Assembly: GCF_010685995.1 (NCBI RefSeq)
Contig: NZ_JAAGWK010000036.1
Location: 1-64,000, forward strand
From: Goekera deserti
GTDB lineage: Bacteria; Actinomycetota; Actinomycetes; Mycobacteriales; Geodermatophilaceae
Direction: 5' to 3'
Length of the DNA: 64,000 nt
Each line of letters opens with the position of its first letter. Position 1 is the stretch's first letter. Positions 1 to 7,250 of this stretch are shown here, piece by piece. The notes under the pieces were generated by a model. The model did no database searches. It had not been told where the DNA came from and saw only the letters and a list, made by a program, of their open reading frames with translations. A program made the translations under genes and the position numbers.

Positions 1-228
1 GTCCCGGGAGAAGCGGGCATGCCGCTTCCACACCGTCTGCCACGGCCCGAACCGCTCCGGCAGATCCCGCCAGGCGACCCCGCACCGGTAGCGGTGCACG
101 ATCCCCTCGACCACCTGCCGATGCTCCCGATACGGCCGCGACCGTCCCCTGACCTGCGGCATCAGCGGCTCGATCACCGCCCACTGCCCATCCGTCAACT
201 CAGCCAGCGGCGCCACGCCCAAGATCAT
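1..228 (-). CDS. IS5-family transposase, N-terminal part
   Basis: The 76 visible residues start MILGVAPLAELTDGQWAVI and continue with GRSRPYREHRQVVEGIVHRY, CGVAWRDLPERFGPWQTVWK and RHARFSRD. This is the N-terminal DUF4096 region typical of IS5-family transposases, which lies before the catalytic DDE domain. The gene runs off the window at base 1, so the catalytic residues cannot be checked. The start at 228 lies just inside the IS end. Copy intactness is unknown. Confidence 0.85.
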   Translation of the reverse strand, partial: MILGVAPLAELTDGQWAVIEPLMPQVRGRSRPYREHRQVVEGIVHRYRCGVAWRDLPERFGPWQTVWKRHARFSRD

Positions 229-260
229 GCCCGACCCCCACAGACTTAGGAGACATGCCC
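1..260 (-). mobile_element. IS5-family insertion sequence, one end
   Basis: This is the left part of an insertion sequence that continues beyond base 1. It holds the start of an IS5-type transposase gene. About 30 bases of non-coding end follow, finishing near 260 with a terminal sequence that reads GGGCATGTCTCCTAAGTC on the minus strand, which is the style of the IS427/IS1031-like branch of IS5. The HTH reading frame at 246-488 is interrupted exactly at this end, so the boundary is well placed. The other terminus and the target duplication lie outside the window. Confidence 0.75.
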
Positions 261-488
261 TAGGTCGGCGAAGGACGCATTGGGGTCAGAAAGCAGCCGA
301 ACGAACGCGGCACCGATCCGAGGGCTCATCGGTCGACTCCGGCGCAGCGGTCGCCGCATCTTAACGGCATCGATGAGCCAGACGCCGGACACGCGTCGGG
401 CCGGTAACCGCCCAGCCTGGGCCAGTGCTTGGACTCGCCGCACAGATTCCCCGAGCCAGGAAGCGGCTTCGGAGACGCCGATCTCCAT
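246..488 (-). pseudogene. HTH (excisionase-type) protein cut by IS insertion
   Basis: The frame starts MEIGVSEAASWLGESVRRVQ and continues ALAQAGRLPARRVSGVWLID, a MerR/excisionase-like helix-turn-helix. A basic, proline-rich stretch ending PRIGAAFVRLLSDPNASF follows. The last three codons and the stop come from the IS terminus (GGG CAT GTC TCC TAA), so the original C-terminus is lost. In actinobacteria such small HTH proteins often sit beside AbiEii-type nucleotidyltransferase toxins as putative antitoxins. That role is inference here because the partner is not visible. The start at 488 was chosen because homology-like sequence begins there; the frame is open further upstream. Confidence 0.6.
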
Positions 489-567
489 AGACGTCTGGGC
501 GATGCCTTCAGGGTCGTCAAGGAGGGTCCCGCCAGGCTTGGCGGACTTACTGAGCCGAACACGTACC

Positions 568-1098
568 TCACGCGTCGCGCTGAAGACCGACCCCTGCTCC
601 ATCGAGACCCACGACCACGGTGGACTTGTTCCACGGCATTCCGTCCGCTGCCAATCCGTGGATCTCGCAGACGTCTCCCCAGGCGGTGGGGCGGATGACG
701 GCGTCGGTTCGTTGGTGAAGGTGCCCGCGCCAGACATGCCGGGGCCGCACCGCGTCGATGACCGACTGCACCCGTGCTGAGTGCGAGTCGGACCGAGCTA
801 GGTCGTCCCTGGCCCAAGCCCGGGGAGCCCGGTCCCACCACTGCCCGGGCAGGTCACCGAGGGCAACGGCAGCGGCCTGCGGGCGATCGTGGGAGACGAC
901 GACGTCCGCCGGTCCTTCGCCGGCGATGCGCGTGGCCTCCTCGGAGGTCAGCTCTTCCTCTGGTCACCAGGAGTACCCCTCGGTGCGCAACTGTCGGTCC
1001 ACTGACACCGCGCCGCCCACCGCCAGCCAGCGGTGCTCCTCTCCGCTCGGCAGCAGCATCAGGTTGCTGCCGGAGACGCCTTTGATGTGGTGAGCCAT
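568..1098 (-). pseudogene. Metallophosphoesterase remnant with in-frame TGA
   Basis: Reading from the ATG at 1098, 44 codons end in RTEGYSW and then meet a TGA at 964-966. The same frame then continues PEEELTSEEATRIAGEGPAD, VVVSHDRP, VWRGHLHQRTDAVIRPTA and NKSTVVVGLDG to a stop at 568. In calcineurin-like phosphoesterases the equivalent site reads SWWPEEE, so the TGA most likely replaces a tryptophan codon. GHLHQR is the metal-binding GHxH motif near the C-terminus. The usual N-terminal DxH and GNHE motifs are absent, so the gene is also 5'-truncated. A GAGGAG sequence 5 bases before 1098 could still drive translation of the 44-codon leader. Confidence 0.7.
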
Positions 1099-1112
1099 GT
1101 GTCTCCTCGGGG

Positions 1113-1538
1113 TCAGGCGGACAGGCCCAGATCGGCCCAGACGTCAGCATCGGCGAGCGCGGTGACCACCAGGTGGACCGCCACCGCCGGATCGACGCCC
1201 ATCCGCTGGGCCCACAGCACCGACGGGCACTCATCGACGCACAGCGTGTCGTCGGACAACTCCAGGTAGGTGCCGTCCGAGTCGCGGAGGAGCAGATGCC
1301 ACAGGTCGACGTCGGGATCCTCGAAATCCCCATACAGGGTCTCCACCATCGGCACCAGGACCAGCCGGCGGCCGTCGGCGAGGAGCACCTCGGCCGTCGT
1401 CAGATTCCCGAAGGTGCCGCATTCGGTGAGGAAGTCCGCTCGTCGAAGGTGCTCAGCCGCCTCGGTCGCCACGACGTCCTGGGACATCGGCACGGTGGGG
1501 GCGAACGGCTGCACGCTGATGGGAGAGGTCGTCGGCAC
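1113..1538 (-). CDS. Hypothetical acidic protein, 141 aa
   Basis: I do not recognise this protein. It starts GTG at 1538 with a GAGGAG ribosome site 5 bases upstream and reads VPTTSPISVQPFAPTVPMSQ. It is rich in Asp, Glu, Leu and Val, with no signal peptide or membrane segment. The middle part (LLADGRRLVLVPMVETLYGD) could form beta strands, and the C-terminal half (VLWAQRMGVDPAVAVHLVVT) is helical in appearance. It lies between another orphan gene and the phosphoesterase remnant, all on the minus strand, in the decayed accessory edge. Function unknown. It is likely expressed because it has a clean ribosome site and an intact frame. Confidence 0.55.
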   Translation of the reverse strand: MPTTSPISVQPFAPTVPMSQDVVATEAAEHLRRADFLTECGTFGNLTTAEVLLADGRRLVLVPMVETLYGDFEDPDVDLWHLLLRDSDGTYLELSDDTLCVDECPSVLWAQRMGVDPAVAVHLVVTALADADVWADLGLSA

Positions 1539-1653
1539 GTGAACTCCTCGGATGGGGTGAAGGGGACGCAGCGACAGTGCCGGGTGTCTCCGACAGAACC
1601 GGGTGCTCCGGGGGCAGCGGAGATCCCGAATCACCCGATCGAGCGACAAGGAG

Positions 1654-2070
1654 TCACCTGGCGGCGCGGGGGCGCCCCTCCAGCGGCAACTCGCCTGCAA
1701 CGTCGATCCGGTCGATCCAGCCGTCCAGCCGGGCAAGTCCCTGGCGCAGGAGCAGGCCTTGCGGCGCGTTACGGGCAACGTCCCCCGCGGCGGGGTTCTC
1801 CGGGCAGGGAGCCAGGGCCACCTGCGAAGAAGGCGGGTCGCACAGCGCCCGCCACTCCTGAGCCACGGCAGTCATCGCCGTGACAGCGTCGGTGTTCCCA
1901 CCGGCGGCGAGCACGGTGCGGTGACCGCCCTCCTGCCCGACGACGACCGGCCGCCACGGGCCGAAGGCCGGGCCGAAGGTGCGGTAGACCGCATTGAAGT
2001 CCTGCGCCGACACAACCGGGTAGTCGGCGGCCGCGAGCGCCCAGAGCGTCCGTTCGGTCAGGTCGTCCAT
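1654..2070 (-). CDS. Hypothetical protein, 138 aa
   Basis: I do not recognise this protein. It starts MDDLTERTLWALAAADYPVV at 2070, with GGAAGGGAAC upstream as ribosome site. It has a soluble, mixed composition with one basic C-terminal end (GELPLEGRPRAAR) and no signal peptide or transmembrane segment. It precedes the 141-aa orphan by 115 bases on the same strand and may share its transcript. Both sit in the accessory edge next to the insertion sequence. No catalytic motif is visible. Confidence 0.5.
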   Translation of the reverse strand: MDDLTERTLWALAAADYPVVSAQDFNAVYRTFGPAFGPWRPVVVGQEGGHRTVLAAGGNTDAVTAMTAVAQEWRALCDPPSSQVALAPCPENPAAGDVARNAPQGLLLRQGLARLDGWIDRIDVAGELPLEGRPRAAR

Positions 2071-2467
2071 GGCTGTTCCCTTCCTCATGGGTGTGCTGCC
2101 CGATGGCGCACCCAGCGAACTTCGGCAATGAGGGCTCGGACCTTGAGCTCTCCGGGGCCGCATCTCAGGCGGCGGGAGCGAGACGCCCGAGTCCGGCCTC
2201 ATCACCCGATCGCGGGAACATCGGACACGCGGCTGCCCCCACCGGCTGGGCTTTGCTCAACTCGTAGGGCTGATGGGGAACGGGCTCGTAGTCCCCGCGC
2301 CGCCTCCAAGGCACCAGCGCGTGATGCGCGAAACCCAGAACCGCCCATGGCGGCTCCTCCTCGTGGCCCTGCGGGCGGCCGACGCAACGGCGTCTGCCGC
2401 GAGTTCCACCGCCCCACCGTGCCTGATGGGGAGCCAGGGGACCGGTTCGATGCCCGGCCCGGCCGGC
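2071..2467. other. Intergenic region, no gene found
   Basis: These 397 bases lie between the orphan gene start and the helicase stop. I see no convincing reading frame with a ribosome site, no tRNA and no clear hairpin. The region is a plausible junction between the accessory edge and the conserved core, but I cannot identify attachment-site repeats. Confidence 0.4.
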
Positions 2468-4894
2468 TCAGTCGGCGGGCTGCTCCTCGGCGGTGTTCGG
2501 CAGGCCGGGCCCACCCGGTCCGGGGTCCTCGTCGGCGGCGAGCTCGTCGAGCACCACGTCCAGCACGCGTACCGCCCCGGCCTTGTCCAGCGGGTCGTTG
2601 CCGTTGCCGCACTTGGGCGACTGCACGCAGGACGGGCAGCCGGACTCGCACTCGCAGCTGGCCACGGTGGCCCGGGTGGCCCGCAGCCAGGTGCGCAGCA
2701 CCGCGTGGCCCCGTTCGGCGAAGCCGGCACCGCCGGGGTGGCCGTCGTAGACGACGATCGTGGCCGCGCCGGTGTCCGGGTGCATCGCGGTCGAGACGCC
2801 GCCGAGGTCCCAGCGGTCGCAGGTGGCCATCAGCGGCAGCAGGCCGATCGCGGCGTGCTCGGCGGCGTGCAGCGACCCGGGCAGGCTCACGCCGTCCAGC
2901 TCGGCGCGGGTGACCGCGCGCTCGTCGAGGGTCAGCCACACCGCCCGGGTGCGCAGCTGGCGGGCCGGCAGGTCCAGCGGGAACTCGGCCAGCACCTCGC
3001 CGGTGCCCGCGCGCCGCCGCTGGTAGGCCACGACCTGGTTGGTCACGTCGACCACGCCGGTGTGCGCGGTGACCGTGCCGAGCCGGCGGGTGGTGTCGAC
3101 CGAGACGATGCCCAGGTCGGTCACGTCCCGCGCGACCGTCGTCCACTCCGGGCTCTCCGGGTGCACCTGGGCGCAGGCGTCGTCGGGGTGGAAGTCGTCC
3201 ACCACGAAGGTCTCCCCGCGGTGCACGTACAGCGCCCCGGTGTGCACGGTGGCGTGCGCGGCGTCGCCGTCCACCGTGCCGAGCAGCCGCCCGGTGCTGC
3301 CCTCGATGATCGTCACCGGCTCCGCGCCGCTGCCCCGGATGTCCACCTCGGGCCGGCCGCGGCCGGCCCAGTACCAGCCGGTCGGCCGGGCCCGCAGGTC
3401 GCCGGTGGCCACCAGCGCGGCGACCTGTGCCTGCGCGGCCGCGCCGCCGAAGGTCTCCAGCTCGTCGGCCTGCAGGGGCAGCTCGGCTGCCGCCGCGCAC
3501 AGCTGCGGGCCGAGCACGTGCGGGTTGGACGGGTCGGTGACGGTGGCCTCCACCGGGCGGCCGAACACGGCGTCGGGGTGGTGGGCCAGGTAGTGGTCCA
3601 GCGGGTCGTCGCGGGCCACGAACACCACCAGCGACTCCCGCTCGGCGCGTCCGGCCCGGCCGGCCTGCTGCCACATCGACGCCAGGGTGCCGGGGTACCC
3701 GGCCAGCACCACCGCGTCCAGCCCGGCGATGTCGATGCCCAGCTCCAGGGCGTTGGTGGTGGCCACCCCGAGCAGCTCACCCCGGGAGAGCTGGCCCTCC
3801 AGCGCGCGGCGCTCCTCGGGCAGGTAGCCCCCGCGGTAGGAGTCGACCCGGCCGACCAGGTCCGACCGGCCGCGGGAGTGCAGCACCCGCCGGGCCTGCT
3901 CGGCCACCGACTCCGCGCTGCGCCGGGAGCGGACGAAGGCCAGGGTGCGGGCGCCCTGCTCCACCAGGTCGGCCAGCAGCCCGGCCGTGTCCGAGGCGGC
4001 GGAGCGGCGCAGCGGGGCACCGTGCTCGCCGGTGTGCTCGGTCAGCGGGGGCTCCCACAGCGCGAACGTGGCGCCGGGGCGGGGTGAGCCGTCCTCGGTC
4101 ACCGCCGTCACCGGCGCGCCCACCAGCCGGGTCGCGGCCACCTCGGGGTCGGCGACGGTGGCCGAGGCCAGCACGAACACCGGCTCGGCGCCGTAGCGGC
4201 GGCAGATCCGGCGCAGCCGGCGCAGCACGTGCCCGACGTGCGAGCCGAACACCCCGCGGTAGGCGTGGCACTCGTCGACCACCACGTAGGCGACCCGCCG
4301 CAGGGTGCTCGACCAGCGCTGGTGGGCGGGCAGGATCCCGCGGTGCAGCATGTCCGGGTTGGTGACGATCCAGCGCGCGTGCCGGCGCACCCAGTCGCGC
4401 TCCTCGCCCGGGGTGTCGCCGTCGTAGGCCCCCGGGCGCACCGACGGGTCCGCGAGCGCGGCCACCGAGGCCAGCTGGTCGCGGGCCAGCGCCTTCGTCG
4501 GGGCCAGGTAGAGCACGCAGGCCCGCGGGTCCTCGGCCAGCCGGCTCAGCGCCGGCAGCTGGTAGGCCAGCGACTTGCCCGACGCCGTCCCGGTGGCCAC
4601 GACGACGTGCTGCCCGTCCCGGGCCAGCTGGGCCGCGCGCACCTGGTGGCTGAACGGCCGGTGCACGCCCCGCTCGGCGAGCCGGTCGACCAGCGCCCGG
4701 TCCACCCACTCCGGCCAGGGGGCGGTGCGGCTGCTGCGGGTGGGCACCCGGTGCACGTGCGTGACCGGGTCCGCCTCCGGGTCCGACCCGGCCAGCAGCG
4801 CGGCCAGCAGCTCACCGCCGGGCAGCGCCTCCGGCCCGTCCCACGCCACCGGGTCGCCGCCGACCGGGGCGCGGGCGGGTGACACCGATGTCAT
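2468..4894 (-). CDS. MrfA/YprA-like DEAD-box helicase with Cys-rich C-terminus
   Basis: This superfamily 2 DNA helicase has 808 residues from the ATG at 4894 (MTSVSPARAPVG). Walker A is TGTASGKS at about 101-108, followed by a DECH box (VVVDECHAYRG), the SAT motif (LASATVADPE) and a C-terminal helicase domain with GYPGTLASMWQQAGRAGR. The end has the DUF1998/MrfA zinc-type cluster CECESGCPSC then CG. Bacillus subtilis MrfA acts in repair of mitomycin C damage; the actinobacterial ortholog is expected to be a repair helicase. The open frame extends upstream to 5251, but the upstream part has no helicase similarity and the ATG at 4894 gives normal family length. A cold-shock gene often sits next to this helicase in relatives and is missing here. 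Confidence 0.85.
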   Translation of the reverse strand: MTSVSPARAPVGGDPVAWDGPEALPGGELLAALLAGSDPEADPVTHVHRVPTRSSRTAPWPEWVDRALVDRLAERGVHRPFSHQVRAAQLARDGQHVVVATGTASGKSLAYQLPALSRLAEDPRACVLYLAPTKALARDQLASVAALADPSVRPGAYDGDTPGEERDWVRRHARWIVTNPDMLHRGILPAHQRWSSTLRRVAYVVVDECHAYRGVFGSHVGHVLRRLRRICRRYGAEPVFVLASATVADPEVAATRLVGAPVTAVTEDGSPRPGATFALWEPPLTEHTGEHGAPLRRSAASDTAGLLADLVEQGARTLAFVRSRRSAESVAEQARRVLHSRGRSDLVGRVDSYRGGYLPEERRALEGQLSRGELLGVATTNALELGIDIAGLDAVVLAGYPGTLASMWQQAGRAGRAERESLVVFVARDDPLDHYLAHHPDAVFGRPVEATVTDPSNPHVLGPQLCAAAAELPLQADELETFGGAAAQAQVAALVATGDLRARPTGWYWAGRGRPEVDIRGSGAEPVTIIEGSTGRLLGTVDGDAAHATVHTGALYVHRGETFVVDDFHPDDACAQVHPESPEWTTVARDVTDLGIVSVDTTRRLGTVTAHTGVVDVTNQVVAYQRRRAGTGEVLAEFPLDLPARQLRTRAVWLTLDERAVTRAELDGVSLPGSLHAAEHAAIGLLPLMATCDRWDLGGVSTAMHPDTGAATIVVYDGHPGGAGFAERGHAVLRTWLRATRATVASCECESGCPSCVQSPKCGNGNDPLDKAGAVRVLDVVLDELAADEDPGPGGPGLPNTAEEQPAD

Positions 4895-5138
4895 TCCCCC
4901 ACTGTCACACCTGGGAGGCGGTTCGTGTCGGTCGAGCGCACGCCCACGGCGTGGGACCGGGCGTCTGTGAGCGATCTCGCAGGGGGCGGACGGGGCCGTC
5001 CCGGCGGCCTGACCAGCCCTGCGACCGACCTGTGGAGACCACCCGAGCCTGTGGACGACGGCCCCCACGGACGTCGACGGTCTCCCTAGCGTCCCCGGCG
5101 TCGGTCTCACCCGGAGACCGCGGCGCCCGGGAGGCACC

Positions 5139-5459
5139 GTGTCCGACCCCCTCACCGTCCAGCTGGACGTCCTCGACGGCCTGGCCGCCGAGCTGACCGC
5201 CCTCGGGGCCGAGCTCGCCGACGACGCCCACGTGAGCACCGCCTGCGGCACCTCGCTGGGGTGGTCCCTGGACGGCGGGCCCGGCGCGGAGACCGCCGCG
5301 GTGGGTCACGAGTGGGGCACCGTGCTCGGCCTGCTGGCCGGCCGTGCGACGGAGGTCGGGGCGACCCTGAGCGCCGCCGTCGCCGGCTACCGCGCCCTGG
5401 ACCGGTCGGCCGCGGAGCTGGTGGCCGGCGCCCGGGGCCGCTCGGCGGTCGCCCGGTGA
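5139..5459 (+). CDS. Small ESX/EspC-like type VII secretion target
   Basis: This is a 106-residue, mostly helical protein starting GTG (MSDPLTVQLDVLDGLAAELT). Its size, alternating hydrophobic helices and the pattern GYRALDRSAAEL near the C-terminus resemble EspC/WXG100-type small substrates of type VII secretion. A classical WXG turn is not obvious; GWSLDGG may occupy that place. The stop overlaps the next gene's start by four bases (GTGA), so the pair is translationally coupled to a DUF1023 hydrolase, a common actinobacterial arrangement. An SD-like GGGAGG lies just upstream. The family call is moderate. Confidence 0.6.
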   Translation: MSDPLTVQLDVLDGLAAELTALGAELADDAHVSTACGTSLGWSLDGGPGAETAAVGHEWGTVLGLLAGRATEVGATLSAAVAGYRALDRSAAELVAGARGRSAVAR

Positions 5460-6976
5460 GCGCCCCGGTCCCGCTGTCGGCCGTGCTCACCTGGGACGTC
5501 GTGCAGCTGCGCAGCTCCGTCGGCACCCTGGACCTCGTCGCCGGCCGCACCGGCGCCTGGCGCCTGCGGCTGGACGCGGTGACCCAGGAGCTGTCCCGCG
5601 CGGTGTGCTGGTCGGGCCCGGCGGCGTCCGCGGCCGCCGGGGTGCTGGTCGAGCTGTCCACGGTCACCAGCGGGGTGGAGCAGTCGCTGGTGCCGTCTGT
5701 CGAGCAGCTGACCCTGCTGTTCACCGCGGCCACCAGCGCGCAGGAGCTGGCGGCCCAGGCGTTCGCCGCGGCCGCCGCCGGCCCGGTCACCCTGCTCGAC
5801 GACGGCTCGCTGTCGGCGCCACCGCTGCTGCCCGGCAGCGCGATGGCCCCCGACCAGCTGGCCGCCCTGGACGCGATGGCCGACGCCGGCCGGCTCGCCG
5901 TCGCCCTGGCCGCGGCAGCCCAGGAGCAGGTCACCCAGGTCGCGGCCCACGCGCGGGGCGCCGCCGACGCCCTCACCCCGCTGCGCCCCGGCGGTCCGGC
6001 CGCCGACTTCGCCGACCTGGCCGGCCCCCTGGCGCCGGACGTCGTCGTCCTGCCGCTGCTCCCGCCGCACCACACACCGGAGCAGGCGGCGCGCTGGTGG
6101 TCCGGGCTCACCTCCGCCCAGCAGTACACCGCGATCGCCGAGCAGCCGGCTGTGGTCGGCGGGCTCGACGGCGTGCCGGCCTGGGCCCGCGACCTCGCCA
6201 ACCGGGCGGTCCTGGAGGCGGAGGTGCAGAGCCTGGACACCACCAGCGAGCGGCACGCCACGGCGCAGGCGGTGGCCGCACAGCTGCGTGCCCAGGAACA
6301 GGACGGCCGGCTGGTGCAGCTGCACCGGCTGGACCTGGACCAGGGCCTGGTCGGCATCGCGATCGGCGACCTGGACGCCGCCGGCGAGGTCGCCGTGTTC
6401 GTCCCGGGCATCACGACCACCGCCGGCGACGACCTCGACGGGCTCGGTGCCGCGGCGGTGCGGATCGTCGGCGCCACGGAACAGGCCGCCCCCGGTGTCG
6501 AGGCCGCCGTGCTGGTGTGGCTCGGCTACCGCACCCCGGGCCTGCTCACCGCGCCCTTCCCGTTCGCCGCCGAGCGCGGCGGGCGTGCCCTGGACCGGGC
6601 GCTGGACGGGCTGGCGGCGGCACGGCCCGGCCCGGCCGCAGCACGCACCACCGTGGTCGCGCACAGCTACGGCACCACCGTGGTCGACCACGCCGCCGAC
6701 GAGGACGGCGCCCTGGCCGCGGACGCCGTCGTGCTGCTCGGCAGCCCCGGGGTGTCGGAGTGGACGGCCGGTGGCCTCGAGGTCGACGAGGTGTACGACG
6801 CAGCGAGCCCGGCCGACCCGGTGTCCTACGTGAGCTGGTTCGGACAGAACACCTGGATGCCGCTCTGGGGGTCCGAGGGCCTCCCGACCGACATCACGCA
6901 GTGGCACACCGAGTACCTGGACGCCGACCGACCCACGCTGGAGGCGATCGGCGAGGTGGTCGCCGGCACCCGCTGA
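5456..6976 (+). CDS. DUF1023 alpha/beta hydrolase
   Basis: This 506-residue protein starts GTG inside the previous stop. The N-terminal 250 residues are Ala-rich and helical, like an ESX-type helical scaffold. The C-terminal part is an alpha/beta hydrolase of the DUF1023 family: VAVFVPGITTTAGDD gives the strand/oxyanion region and VVAHSYGTTVVDHAA contains the nucleophile elbow (S in HSYGT). VLLGSPGVSEW and the late QWHTEYLD (likely catalytic His) follow. DUF1023 proteins are predicted extracellular hydrolases often fused or linked to WXG100-like helices. Substrate is unknown. The coupled small upstream gene suggests the two products are exported or act together, which is inference. Confidence 0.75.
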   Translation: MSAPVPLSAVLTWDVVQLRSSVGTLDLVAGRTGAWRLRLDAVTQELSRAVCWSGPAASAAAGVLVELSTVTSGVEQSLVPSVEQLTLLFTAATSAQELAAQAFAAAAAGPVTLLDDGSLSAPPLLPGSAMAPDQLAALDAMADAGRLAVALAAAAQEQVTQVAAHARGAADALTPLRPGGPAADFADLAGPLAPDVVVLPLLPPHHTPEQAARWWSGLTSAQQYTAIAEQPAVVGGLDGVPAWARDLANRAVLEAEVQSLDTTSERHATAQAVAAQLRAQEQDGRLVQLHRLDLDQGLVGIAIGDLDAAGEVAVFVPGITTTAGDDLDGLGAAAVRIVGATEQAAPGVEAAVLVWLGYRTPGLLTAPFPFAAERGGRALDRALDGLAAARPGPAAARTTVVAHSYGTTVVDHAADEDGALAADAVVLLGSPGVSEWTAGGLEVDEVYDAASPADPVSYVSWFGQNTWMPLWGSEGLPTDITQWHTEYLDADRPTLEAIGEVVAGTR

Positions 6977-7250
6977 CCCGTGGCCACCCGCCGGTCGCGA
7001 CGCGCTGAGCAGGGACGTCACCGGCGACGGGGAGGCCCTGACCACACGGGGTGATCTCGACCGCAGCGCGGAACACCGTCCGGCGGGAGTCGTTCGACAC
7101 ACCGACGGCACGCCCGCCGGGAGTCCTCGACCGGGCTGCGCCGCCGGTCGTGGCCTACCGTGGCCTGGCCGAGCGGGTGCGCACCGCAAGCGCCCGACCA
7201 CGCCGGGTCCCACCCGGCGACTGCGACACAGCACCACCGACAGGAGCACC

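Noticed and set aside
2235-2470. tRNA-like piece with GGTTCGATGCCC before the helicase gene
   Set aside because: The T-arm stem does not pair and no anticodon arm can be built; it is not a tRNA or a convincing attachment-site remnant.
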